From the NCBI RefSeq assembly GCF_910594005.1, contig NC_057832.1, positions 103,675,152 to 103,739,151 on the forward strand: 64,000 nt of DNA. The letters are read 5' to 3'. Below, one piece after another: positions 1-9,960 of the stretch. A model generated the notes under the pieces. It saw nothing but the letters and a program-made list of their open reading frames with translations. It searched no databases and was not told where the DNA came from. The DNA comes from Cervus elaphus. Its lineage: Eukaryota > Chordata > Mammalia > Artiodactyla > Cervidae. A program made the position numbers and the translations under genes. Position 1 is the stretch's first letter, and each line of letters starts with the position of its first letter.

Positions 1-106
1 TCTAGTGTTCTTGCCTGGAGAATCCCGTGGACAGAGGAGCCTGGCAGGCTACAGTCCCTAGGGCTGAACAAGAGTTGTTACATGACTGAAGTGACTATTT
101 GGCTTA
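1..106 (+). mobile_element. Bov-tA SINE, 3' part, cut by the window edge
   Basis: The sequence matches the right half of the ruminant Bov-tA SINE, from ttcttgcctggagaatccc through the gaggagcctggcaggctacagtcc block. The tRNA-derived head lies outside the window. The tail (about 70-106) is diverged. Confidence 0.8.
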
Positions 107-129
107 CGCAGATTTTATTTTAAAGGTTT

Positions 130-331
130 TTTTTTTCTTACGTGGACCATTTTTAAAGTCTTTATTGAATTAGTTACAATATTGCTTCCTTTTTTTTATG
201 TTTTGGTTTTTTTTTTTTTTTTTTTGGCTGCACAGCACATAGGATCTTAGCTTTCTGACCAAGGATTGAACCTGTATCCCCTGCATTGAAAGGCGAAGTC
301 TTAACCACTGGACCACCAGGGAAGTCCCAGG
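130..331 (-). mobile_element. CHR-type tRNA-Glu SINE, antisense
   Basis: Read on the - strand, the element begins with the gggacttccctggtggtccag head, here at 331, followed by the tRNA-like body and a long A-rich stretch. The tail has the cttacgtggacc block at 139-150, which also occurs in the copy at 4134-4595. No clear target duplication is visible. Confidence 0.8.
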
Positions 332-776
332 CTAAGGAATTTTTAGAATTAACTTTTAAAATTCTTATATTATTCCTTGTGCTACTATATGAAATATTTG
401 TTTTGTCTTTGTCCCAGGTTCCCTGCAGAAAGCTCTTAAAACCTTTGGACTCTCTGGAGTGACAGAGAGTCTTTTGTATGCTAATGAGGTGACTGGTGGC
501 TGGGTATCCCTGGACAGCTTCAGGATGGGGGCTGGTGCCCAGAAAGACCAAAGCATGATTATTGGAACTTTTCAGCCTCACCCCTTGGCCTCCTTGGAGG
601 GAAGGAGGCTGGAGATTGAGTTAATACCCCATAGCCAATGAATTTATCAACCATACCACCCACCCTAAGAGCCCCTAAACAACAGGGTCCCTGGAGCCTC
701 CAGGTTGCTGAACACATCCACGTGTGAGGAGGGTGGTTGTCCCAGCTCTACTGGGACAGAAGGTCCTTTATAATAA
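332..776. other. Unique intron sequence, no recognised element
   Basis: I see no repeat family, splice-bounded exon or RNA gene here. Short open frames are present on both strands but have no recognisable similarity. Confidence 0.6.
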
Positions 777-976
777 GTGAAAGTGGAAGTCGCTCAGTTG
801 TGTCCGACTCTCTGTGACCCCATGGACTGTATAGTCCATGGAATCCTCCAGGCCAGAATACTGCAGTGCATAGCCCCATTCCCTTCTCCAGGGAATCTTC
901 TCGACCCAGGGATCAAACCCAGGTCTCCTGCATTGCAGGCAGATTCTTTACCAGCTGAGCCACAAGGGAAGCCCAT
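777..976 (-). mobile_element. Bov-tA SINE, antisense, near full length
   Basis: On the - strand this runs from the gggcttcccttgtggctcag tRNA head (near 976) to the gagcgacttccacttt 3' end (near 777). The B-box region reads ggtttgatccctgg, one base off the GGTTCGATCC form seen in younger copies. Confidence 0.92.
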
Positions 977-1846
977 TTATTATCATGAATAGTCATAGTA
1001 AGTCCATTGTTTTCCCTGATTCTGTGACCTATTCTAGCAGATGACCAAATCCATAGAGGAGGTCTTTGTTTCCACAGTCTCGCTCCTGATTTAGCTAGTC
1101 ACTCAGAAGCATGAAAGGCCTGGGGCCTGTGACTGGTGTCTGAAGTGGGGGCAGTCTGGTAAGACTCAGCCTTTGACTCATGGAGTCTAATGCTAACACT
1201 CAGTAGTTAATGTTAGAATTGAACTGAGTCACTGGACATCCAGTTGGTGTCTGGAGAGCTGGAGAATCGACTGGGGAAGAAAATCTGACACTCTGGGTGT
1301 CAGAAGTGTTGTGATTAAAACCAGCTCACACTCATTCATTAATCTTCTTCAGTCATCAGTTGTGATGCTCCCTTTTAAATATAAAAAAATAATATAGGTA
1401 CTTGACCAAGTCTTAGGTTTTCCAGCCACTATTTTCTGTGGCACTTGTATAGAATTGAGAGGTTTCCTCACTAGATTTATTTCCTTCCCATATGTGTTTG
1501 GTTTATTGCACTGTATCATAACTCAGGTTTTATCCTTTGTTTACTGAGTAAGATAGGGAGAATGGTGAGAGAGTCTGGAAGTGGATGACAGGGACAAAAA
1601 CCTCCCCATTATTTCTTCTTTCTTCTCTATGCGCATACTTAGGTCCTCGAAATTGCCTGACCTCTTCCATCCTCAGCCGCTGAGAAGGCCATTACCTCCA
1701 AGTCACCAAATGAGAGGTCAAAGGAAGAGATAGAGGAAGGAAATGAGCAAATGTTCTATATTTTCGATTTTACTTTAGAAACACTGAAAGGTCTTCTTCC
1801 TTCAAATCTCATACCCTTTCCAATATACACATGTATCAATGATAGC
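977..1846. other. Unique intron sequence, no recognised element
   Basis: No repeat, exon or RNA gene could be supported across this stretch. It includes a short A-rich run near 1383. Confidence 0.5.
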
Positions 1847-1998
1847 TTTTTATTTTATTTTATTTTTAAATTCTGTTTTGTTTTGTTTAGTCTTGCTCTC
1901 AGGCATGTGGGATCTTCATTCCCTGACTAGGGATTGAACCCATGTCCCCTGCAGTAAACGTGTGGAGTCTTAGTGCCTGGGCCACCAGAGAAGTCCCA
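1847..1998 (-). mobile_element. CHR-type SINE, antisense
   Basis: The - strand head gggacttctctggtggccca is at 1998, with the body (ggttcaatccctagtcaggg) toward lower coordinates and an A-rich tail seen as tattttatttta at 1850-1865. It is followed directly by a TTTC microsatellite. Confidence 0.85.
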
Positions 1999-2004
1999 GT
2001 TGCT

Positions 2005-2033
2005 TTTCTTTCTTTCTTTCTTTCTTTTTTTTT
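2005..2033 (+). repeat. (TTTC)n / poly-T microsatellite
   Basis: About five TTTC units run into a T tract. Length polymorphism is likely. Confidence 0.9.
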
Positions 2034-2398
2034 ATTGTAAGTAAAATAAGCCAATATCCCCGCCTCACCTCAAAAAAAAAAAAAAAAATTGAAAGGACAG
2101 TAATCCAAGGTTTCTTTTGGAAGGACAGAAACCAGGGCAGCTCTGGGACCTCAGCAAGGGGAGATTATGTGTCTTTGCTCTGCAAAGTGCTCGTCACATG
2201 ACTCAGCTCTCCCACTTTTGCCAGTTATCTTTGGATGTCATACAAATCAATTTGTGTAAAGACATGGCCGTGCAACAGAAAAACTACTTTCAAAGCATCT
2301 ATTCTTCTGGGGGTTTTGGATTCTTCCCTGAGAAAGGGACTGGGTGGGCCATCCTCAAAGCATCTATATTCTTATTCAAGTTACTAGAGGCTTCATTT

Positions 2399-2474
2399 TG
2401 TTGGGTTGGCCGAAAGTTTCTTTTTTCTTTTCTATATGGAAAAACTCAAGTGAACTTTTTAGCCAACTCAACAG
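2399..2474. mobile_element. Short palindromic mariner-derived element (bovine Mariner1-like)
   Basis: The left end reads ttgggttggccgaaagtt and the right end aactttttagccaactcaac. These are inverted copies of the mariner terminal repeat known in cattle, joined by a short centre with tatggaaaaac. It has no transposase and is a non-autonomous internal-deletion remnant. The expected flanking TA is not clear. Confidence 0.7.
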
Positions 2475-2889
2475 TTCATCAAAAAGTAGGTGTCAGAGTC
2501 TTTTAGACCAGCACTCATTGCAGAGATGTAATAAAGGCTTTCAGAGCATCTTCAGTACCTGAGAGGCTTGGAACACTAGGTGTAGAAAAGCATTTTCCTC
2601 TGACTTAAGGCTGCATCGAGGATCTACGTTCGGTGTCATGTTACATTTTGCTGATTTTTACTTAATTGTTTGCCGCTTCTTCCCCCATCTGACAGAAGGC
2701 TAGGTAAGATCTAACAGTGAGGACCTCATCATCCTGTCTGATGGTTTATGGATCTCTAAGGAACATGTTAGTTGGTTGCATATTAAGCTTTCCCTTCCAA
2801 GTATCCAGGAAAATGGAGAAGAACAACCCAAAGACCTATTTCCTTCTTTTCCCTGTTAAAAATGAAAAATAATGAAATTAGTCCACTAA

Positions 2890-2893
<4 letters not shown>

Positions 2894-2920
<27 letters not shown>
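2894..2920 (+). repeat. (TG)n microsatellite
   Basis: About 13 uninterrupted TG units. This is a likely length-polymorphic marker. Confidence 0.95.
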
Positions 2921-3149
2921 ATTCAAGCTTCTACAATGCTCAGAGTCTTGTGCTTGAATTGTGGAGAATACAAGAAGGTTGAACTAGTTTCTGAATTCAA
3001 ATAGCTTACACTTCAGTTGACAATATAACACATAAACATAGTTACCATTATGCTTCAAGGTTGTAAATAAATCCCAAATGATCAGTATATAGATGGAAAG
3101 TGCTTTAGACATAAAAGAGGAAGGATTCATAGAGAAAAACAATAATGAG

Positions 3150-3325
3150 AAGTAGTATTTATTGAGCGTTTTCTGTCAGGTACTGTATTGAGCACTTTTT
3201 TATGGGTTGTGCCATTCAATCCCTCAACATATAGGTGGTATTGTTTTGTAGATGAAGCAACAGGCTCAGAGGGGTTAAACAACTGATTTAAGTTTGCACA
3301 GATAGTAGGGGCATGACCTTCTCAA
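3150..3325 (+). mobile_element. MIR SINE, sense, diverged
   Basis: It follows the MIR order: tagtatttattgagcg, a tctgtcaggtactgtattgagcac block, then tagatgaagcaacaggctcagagg and a remnant of the cacagctagtaag region. It is strongly diverged, as expected for this old family. Confidence 0.75.
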
Positions 3326-4133
3326 TGTTCATAGTCTTAACTATTTTTGACAGTTTTCTAGAGGAAAGGAAATAAAGTTCGTGTCTGTTCAAAATACTCT
3401 AACAGGTTCTTGGTCAATTCACCCACTCTCTCAGAGCTGTGACCCCCTCCGTGGCTTTTCCATTTCTGAAGCAGGGTATCTCAGGACTCAGTCTTTGTGC
3501 CTCTCTTCTTTTCTCTTCCTAATCTTATGCCTTTAATTACCAACTATGCACTAATATATTCTAAAAATTTTTTATCTGCCCTGCCAGGCTCTCCTCTCAG
3601 CCCTAGAGTCATCTATCCAACTCCCTACTTGACCTCTCCGCTTCGATGTCTAACTGGCATCTTCAGCTAAATTCGTCTGAAACAAAACTCTTCATTTCTC
3701 CCTAGACTTGTTCCTCTCATTGTCTTACTCATCTCAGTAAATGCCAGCCCCATCCTTTCGTTGGCTCCAACCAAAACTCTTCATGCCATACTTGACACCT
3801 CTCTGTCTTTTATGCCCCATACTCACCAGGTCATTGGCAAAGCTTGTGTGCTGTACCTTCAGACTACATGGGGAATCTAGCTGCTTCACACCATCTCCAC
3901 TGCTCCTGCCCTGATCCAGGCCAACATACTCCCTCATCTGCGTCACTTCAATAGATGACTGATGCTCTCATGACTTTTCTTGCCTGAATGAAGTTAAAAT
4001 GAATGAAGTTCATTTTAAAGTTGAAGTTAAAAACTTCATTGCCCACACAGCAGTCATTTGCATGAATCTGGTTTTAAAAAAAAAAAAAAAACGTAGATCA
4101 TGGCACTAGTCAGATTCTTTACCATGGTCTTTA

Positions 4134-4595
4134 TTTTTTTTTTTTTTTCAGGTTTTTTTTCCCAATAATGTGGACCATTTTTTTTGTTTAAAGTGTTTAT
4201 TGAATTTGTTACAATGTTGCTTCTTCTTCTTCTTTTTTTTTTTTTGTTTTTTTTTGGCCATAAAGCATTAGCTTCCCAATCCGGATTGCACCCACACCGC
4301 CGGCATTGGCAGGGCAAGTCTCTTTTTGTTTTCCATTTATTTTTATTAGTTGGAGGCTAATTACTTTACAATATTGTAGTGGTTTTTGCCATACATTGAC
4401 ATGAATCAGCCATGGATTTACATGTGTTCCCCATCCTGAACCCCCCTCCCACCTCCCTCCCCATCCCATCCCTCTGGGTCATCCCAGTGCACCAGCCCTG
4501 AGCACTTATCTCATGCATCCAACCTGGACTGGCGATCTGTTTCACACTTGATAATATACATGTGTCAATGCCTACTGGACTGCCAGGGAAGTTCC
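4134..4595 (-). mobile_element. CHR-type SINE, antisense, inside L2, itself split by an L1
   Basis: On the - strand the head (aacttccctggcagtccag) is at 4595-4575 and the rest of the body is at 4318-4134, separated by an L1 fragment. A 14-bp target duplication flanks it: taccatggtcttta at 4120-4133 and taccatggccttta at 4596-4609, one mismatch. The 3' part has the same gtggacca tail block as the copy at 130-331. Confidence 0.85.
4319..4571 (-). mobile_element. Artiodactyl L1 3' end, antisense, 5'-truncated
   Basis: The stretch from tggaggctaattactttac through the C-rich cccctcccacctccctcccc tract to gatctgtttcac is the reverse of the young ruminant L1 3'UTR. A short T-rich start (tctttttgttttcc) is the remnant of the poly-A tail. 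It sits inside the CHR SINE. A sense copy of the same family is at 55886-56135. Confidence 0.85.
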
Positions 4596-4780
4596 TACCA
4601 TGGCCTTTAAAGCCCTGTTAATTTGCCCTACTTGATGTGTGTCTATTTCATGTCTGTCTGCCTAACTAGAATGTAAGCTGTATTAACATCTCTGTCTATT
4701 CTATCCCTAGTGTCTAGAACAATGCCTCCCACATAGTAGATGCTCAACAAATACTGTGAATTGATTAGCCGTTGGGCTCA

Positions 4781-5426
4781 GATGTTTAGTCGACACTAAA
4801 CAAATCAGTCATTTTAAGTACAGTTCCATGAATCAAATGTCTTAATACCCTGCAGTGACCTGAAAGCGCATGTCTCTTAGAAGGTTTTTGCTGTGAGATC
4901 CCAGTGCAGGGACAGTTTCTGGCATTTTCATAGGGAACCCTGAAGCTGGAATATGTGATCATTTAATAAATATTTGTTAACTCTGGTTGGACCAGATGCT
5001 ATTCTAGGCTTTCAGAGAGGTTCAAAGATGTGTAAGACACGGGAGCTGGCAAGTGAGTGGCTCCGACAGTGACACTGCCTCGTGCTAATGTCGTGTTGAG
5101 AAATCATAATGAGAACACTGTGAAACCCGCCGTCTCTGTTTAGGCATGTTCCGCGGTGATGCCACTGAATCTGCACACAAGCACGTTCCTAGATAACGTG
5201 TTGCGTAGTTCCTGAGACCCACATCAATTTCTTTTTGTTATCTCACTATTAGTTCACAGTTCACTGGATTGTTCTTCTCACAAATCTATGGCCTTTCAGT
5301 TATCTCTAGACTGGCTTTCAGTTCACTTTTGAATTGCCTTGGTTTCTTCAGACACCATTCCGCTAGTGATCATGAACAAAAAATAAAAATAGTGATAGCT
5401 GCGGACTGTTAGTTAATGAGGAACCC
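4781..5426. other. Unique intron sequence, no recognised element
   Basis: No repeat family, exon or RNA gene supported. CpG-containing patches at 5050-5160 are slightly unusual for this AT-rich intron. Confidence 0.5.
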
Positions 5427-5435
5427 AGAGGAGGG

Positions 5436-5617
5436 TTTTTTGTTGTTGTTGATTTATTCATTTGACTGCTCCAGGTCTTAGTTTTGAGATCTTTAGTTGT
5501 GGCACGTGAACTCCTAGTTTCTGTATGTGAGATCTAGTTCCTTGATCAGGAATCAAACCTGGGCTGCTTGCATTGGGAACGTGAAATCTTAGCCACTGGA
5601 CCACCAGGGAAGTCCCA
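5436..5617 (-). mobile_element. CHR-type SINE, antisense, with perfect target duplication
   Basis: The head gggacttccctggtggtcca is at 5617 on the - strand and the body runs down to a T-rich tail at 5436-5450. The 9-bp duplication agaggaggg is exact at 5427-5435 and 5618-5626. Confidence 0.92.
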
Positions 5618-5639
5618 AGAGGAGGGATTATTAACATGT

Positions 5640-6100
5640 TAAAAGGCAAGAGTCATCTACCAACTGATGAATGGATAAATAAATAAAATGCACTATATCC
5701 ATATAATGGGATATTATTCTGAATAAAGAAGAATGAACCACAGATCCATGCTATAACACGGATGAACTTTGAAAACATTATGCTAAATGAAAGAAGCCAG
5801 TCACAAAGTCGACCTATTGTATGATTCTGTTTATATAAAAAGTCTGGAACTAACAAATGTATAGAAATAGGAAGTAGATTGGTGGTGGCCTAGGGCTGGA
5901 GGTAGGGGTGAATTGGGGGAGAAATGGAGAATCACTGCTGATGGGTGTGGGGGTTCTTTTGGGAGTGATGAAATGAATGTTCTAAAGTTGATTTTGGTGA
6001 TGGCTGCACAATTGCGTGAATATACTAGAAATCATTGGATTATAAACTTTAAATGGGTAAATTGTATGGTATGTGAATTATATCTTAACTAAACACAATA
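5640..6100 (+). mobile_element. Old L1 (L1M-type) 3' end, sense
   Basis: The sequence follows the L1M 3' region: accaactgatgaatggataa, then ggatattattctgaataaag, a gggctggaggtaggggtgaa block, and atgggtaaattgtatggtat...aattatatc near 6090. It is diverged and not coding. Confidence 0.85.
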
Positions 6101-6536
6101 TGAAGGAAGGAAGGGAATTATTTGAAAAGTTCTGGAACACTGGGCTGAGAAAAGCATTTTCTTCAGGCTTCCGGCTATACAACTCTCTACCTTGTGCCAC
6201 TTTGCATTTTGCTGACTTTGATTCAATTCTATGCCATATCTCAGCACCTCACCCTACCCGAACATAAAATAGCACATATTTTTCTTTTGTATCTCTTAAT
6301 TCACTCAATTGTTAATTTCATTCATGCTTTCTAATATAACTTTATAGTCAACCACACTAACAATATGGGGTTACCACTTGATAATAAAGCAAAACAAAGC
6401 ATTATATTGCAAAGAAGACCAGAGGAAGATTTGAAAGTCCTAGATTCTTCGCCCATTACTAACCTAGAAATAGCCATGCTCAAATTACAGAACTCTATAC
6501 CTCAGTTATTTACTTCCATTATAAGATTGTATTACC
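6101..6536. other. Unique intron sequence, no recognised element
   Basis: I can support no feature here. Short frames at 6073-6267 and 6365-6571 have no recognisable similarity. Confidence 0.5.
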
Positions 6537-6544
6537 ATTATAAT

Positions 6545-6739
6545 GGTCTTCCCTGGTGGATCAGATGCTAAAGAATCCACCTGCATTACAGGAGACCCAG
6601 GTTTGATCCCTGGGTCAGGAAGACCCCCTGGAGAAGGGAATGACTAGCCACTCACTCCAGTATTCTTGCCTGGAGAATTCCACAGACAGAGGAGCCTGGC
6701 GGGCTGTATAGTCCATGGGGTTGCAAAGAGTCAGACACA
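6545..6739 (+). mobile_element. Bov-tA SINE, sense, with 8-bp target duplication
   Basis: The tRNA head tcttccctggtggatcag is followed by the body and the gaggagcctggcgggct block. The duplication attataat is present at 6537-6544 and 6740-6747. Confidence 0.93.
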
Positions 6740-6747
6740 ATTATAAT

Positions 6748-9639
6748 AATAGCAGGTGTACTAATCAATCTAACGCTATCCATTTCAAAGAGAAAATGTT
6801 ATTTTGATGTCAATTGTGGAGGAGAAAAGACTTTCAGTTTCTAAGAATACAGTGTTGTTGAAAATAATGACAGACTGTGTGTAAGTTTGTGCATTTGAAC
6901 CATCACAACTGTATTACCATATTTCATTTCTCACTCTTCATCTTAGATGTAGTAGTCAACATATTGATCATCTGGTAGGAGTGTAAGGACTTGCCATGTT
7001 TTCTGGCCAGCAAGATCTTCAGCCCATTGACCACATAATTAGGAAAAGTACATATTCTTGTGTAACAGACCTGACATTATAGAGTTCAGTGGCTCCTGAG
7101 GGAGCCCAGAGCTGCCTCCAACCTGGTAAATAATGAGCGCATATCTAACACAACCTGATCTTCCCAGCAGAAGAGTCAGCCTACTTTATGGTCTGCAATG
7201 TGGTCAATGAATCAGTGCTTGCTGAGTGAACTGCACTTAGCCCAGCTGGAGGAGGATCAAGCTTTCTTAAGAGCAATAGAGCATGCAATAGAGTATAGAC
7301 AGGAAAGGCATTTGATGAATTGATTTTCACTGGAAAAGTCTAAGAGATGCCTTTACCTAAGATTGCTTAATAGTCCTAAAGCTTGAAGCTGCTAATGAGT
7401 CCCTGCCCATCCCCCTGGGGACACTTAATACAAGTTGCTAAGCACTGAGTAGTCTGAAACAGAAGATGCAAAAAGCCATGCTTGGATTTCCTGGTACTGT
7501 GGGGGTGATCACTGGTGACATCTCCAATTGCACCAAGGTGAGAGAACTTTGGAAGAAAGTTCTATTGGAAGAAAATTGGTAGAAAATATGTAGAAGCTCT
7601 TTGCTTTTATCACATTGGTGCTGTTTTACATAATTTTTATTTTCTGAGTGGCCGCATGCAAGCCATTTAAAATAAATGATTAGGCAAATTCTTCACATAA
7701 TTTATCGCCTACTGCTAGAGCTGGGTTACCCTCTTACTTAAGAGTTACAATCAGCTAGTAACTGAAGGAAGGACATCATGACTGAAATGTTCTTCAGCTT
7801 CACTAAAGGGCCTTTCCATCTTGAGATTGTTGGGTAGATGTTCATGGTGCACGCTGCGGAGGGCTCTGTGGAGTCTGCTTGTCAAATAAACAGAATGTTC
7901 ATCCTCAGGTTTGTGGTCCCCATAGCTTTCCAAGCATTAACTTACTTAGAAAATAATTAGTAATCAGAAAGGCATTTAAACTCAACTCTCTGAAGCATGG
8001 AGGCAGATGTACATTACATAAATTGAATTATCATTATAAATACCCACTTTAGTTATAGACATAATTAGGTTTTCATGAAAGAAGACATTTATGTAGACTG
8101 GGGAGACGTGGGAATGTTTTAATCATTGAAGAATCATTTTTATTGGGGTTGGATTGTCAGGGACTGGTATTGAACTATGGGTCCTGTCGTCTCCACTTAG
8201 AATGATAAGATCTTAATGTTTTAGAAATCTTAATATTTTAGAACTAGAAGGAAGCTGACAGCTGATCTCATTCAGCAGCTGACCATCCTGGATTCCCAGC
8301 TTCTAGAAGTCTGACGTTGGTGATAAGCTTCACAAGTTATTTTCAGTATTTTCATGTGTATGGATGCACTCATGATATGGCTACAAAATTACTAGTCGGT
8401 TTATTTATATTCTGACTGGTGTTATATCACCCCAAGATGTGGTACTTACTGTAGGCGCTGTAGCAGTGGAAACCAGGTCTACCCTAGCTCAGGTATGTGT
8501 CCTTAGCATCCTGAATAGGTCCTCACACGTGCTCGGAACTTAATAAATACTTGTTGGTCACATGATTAGACAAATGGAATGAAGCACTGATCAGAAGTTC
8601 TGTTGGCAGTTATATAAATTTGGATTAATTTTTTAAAGGAGAAACAGATTATTGTTTAATAAATGCAATTTGGTTAGTCAAACTATTTCAAAACAAAATC
8701 TCAGTGAGAGTGCATCACTGAATTACATTTTGGATGTGTTAACTGCTTCCAGTAGTTCTGAACCAGGGCCTGGAAAAGCTTATTGGCTTGCTCCAAGCTG
8801 AGCAGCAGTCTGGGTGTAGCATCAGGATTAAAACCCAGAGCTGTGTGTCTACACAGTGTCCCCACCATGAGTTATGTTAGCTAAAACTGATCAGGTTTCT
8901 TTGTATGTTTCATCTTTATGAAAATATTATCTAAGATTTAGAAAGCAAACATCTGTGGCTCTAAATAAAACTTACCTCTGTGGTTGCTTCCTTTTACTTT
9001 TATGTATGATGCATGGAAACTAAATTGAACATTGTTTGTTTCCATGCAGATGAGAGACTGTTGAATTCTGTGGTTTAGGGAATTTGATAAGGGGTGGTTA
9101 CAGCTGCCTGTGAAAATCTGGTGACAGCTGAGGACCCTGGAGAAAGGCTTCTATGCCCAGATCCATGCAGTGTTACACACTGCGTCTGGTCATTCACAGA
9201 CACCAGGTTAAAGACCCTGAGTGCGGGGATCGACTGCCTTTTCTCTCGCCCCTCCCATAGTCTTGGATGTTCTCTTTTGAGCTTTCACATTTACTTCTAC
9301 TCAGATCACGATTAAACAGCTCATAATGGTTCATCATTTAAAACACCCCCAAAGGGACTTTTCATATTGTCCATAGAAAGTGATTATTTGATTTACAACT
9401 AAGGCATTTTCATCAAAAATAAATATATATATATATTTTATATAAAATGGGGGAAAAACTGCTATAGAAGAAAATTGTTCACAGGAACAAAAGTGTAAAT
9501 TACTATGCTATGATGAAGCCATAAGTGGAGCTATTGTAGAATATGCATTTTTGCATGGAAATGGAGCTGTAAAGACAGACAGTTTTGCTGCTCTGAAAAA
9601 AACAAGTGTGTAAAATTATGTGTTTACAGCTCTTCAGGA
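6748..9639. other. Long unique intron stretch, no recognised element
   Basis: No clear repeat or exon in nearly 2.9 kb. A stretch at 8510-8560 (ggaacttaataaatacttgttgg) resembles an L2 or MIR 3' end but is too short to call. Short frames such as 7751-7933 and 9094-9315 have no similarity I recognise. Confidence 0.5.
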
Positions 9640-9960
9640 TTAAGTATCAAACAGGATAGTCAAGTTCGGGTTGTCTGAGTGGGTCTGGAACCTCCTTAGC
9701 ATAGACAGAGGCCGACAGGGAGTTGTCGCGTCCCAGATGGGACGGAACAGTCCTTGCCTTTGGAACCTCTGCTGGACTGGTGCCGAAAAAGCAGAGATAG
9801 ACATGCCCTTGGCTTTTTAGAGGGGTTTCCTCTTACCCCCACCTTTTTTCTTCTTTACCTGTAAAAATATGTCAATTAGTGGGAAAAGCACAGTGTGTTT
9901 AATTGGCAAATGAAGATGTTTAATAAAAGTGAGGCCATGGAATCCTCAAAGAGGAACTTG
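9640..9960. other. Candidate conserved non-coding block
   Basis: The block is repeat-free and holds several CpGs (gttgtcgcgtcccagatggg near 9723), followed by AT-rich homeodomain-like words (gtcaattag, gtttaattggc). It has no long frame or splice structure. Conservation is inferred from texture only. Confidence 0.3.

Larger units (their letters stand above)
2034..3149. other. Mostly unique intron sequence with a mariner fragment and a TG repeat
   Basis: Apart from the mariner fragment (2399-2474) and the TG microsatellite (2894-2920), I recognise nothing here. A 129-codon frame at 2117-2506 runs across the mariner fragment and is not supported as a gene. Confidence 0.5.
3420..4780 (+). mobile_element. 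L2 LINE 3' portion, sense, split by younger insertions
   Basis: The blocks at 3590-3960 match the L2 3' region (tatccaactccctacttgac, then accaggtcattggcaaagc, then cctgatccaggccaacatac). Further L2 matches are cacacagcagtcatttgcatgaatctgg near 4045 and ccatggcctttaaagccctg near 4600. The terminal block tagaatgtaagct...agtagatgctcaacaaat ends near 4760. The element is interrupted at 4134-4595 by a CHR SINE that itself carries an L1 piece. Confidence 0.75.

Noticed and set aside
2117..2506. Plus-strand frame of 129 codons
   Set aside because: It runs through a mariner fragment, has no recognised domain, and no exon signals bound it.
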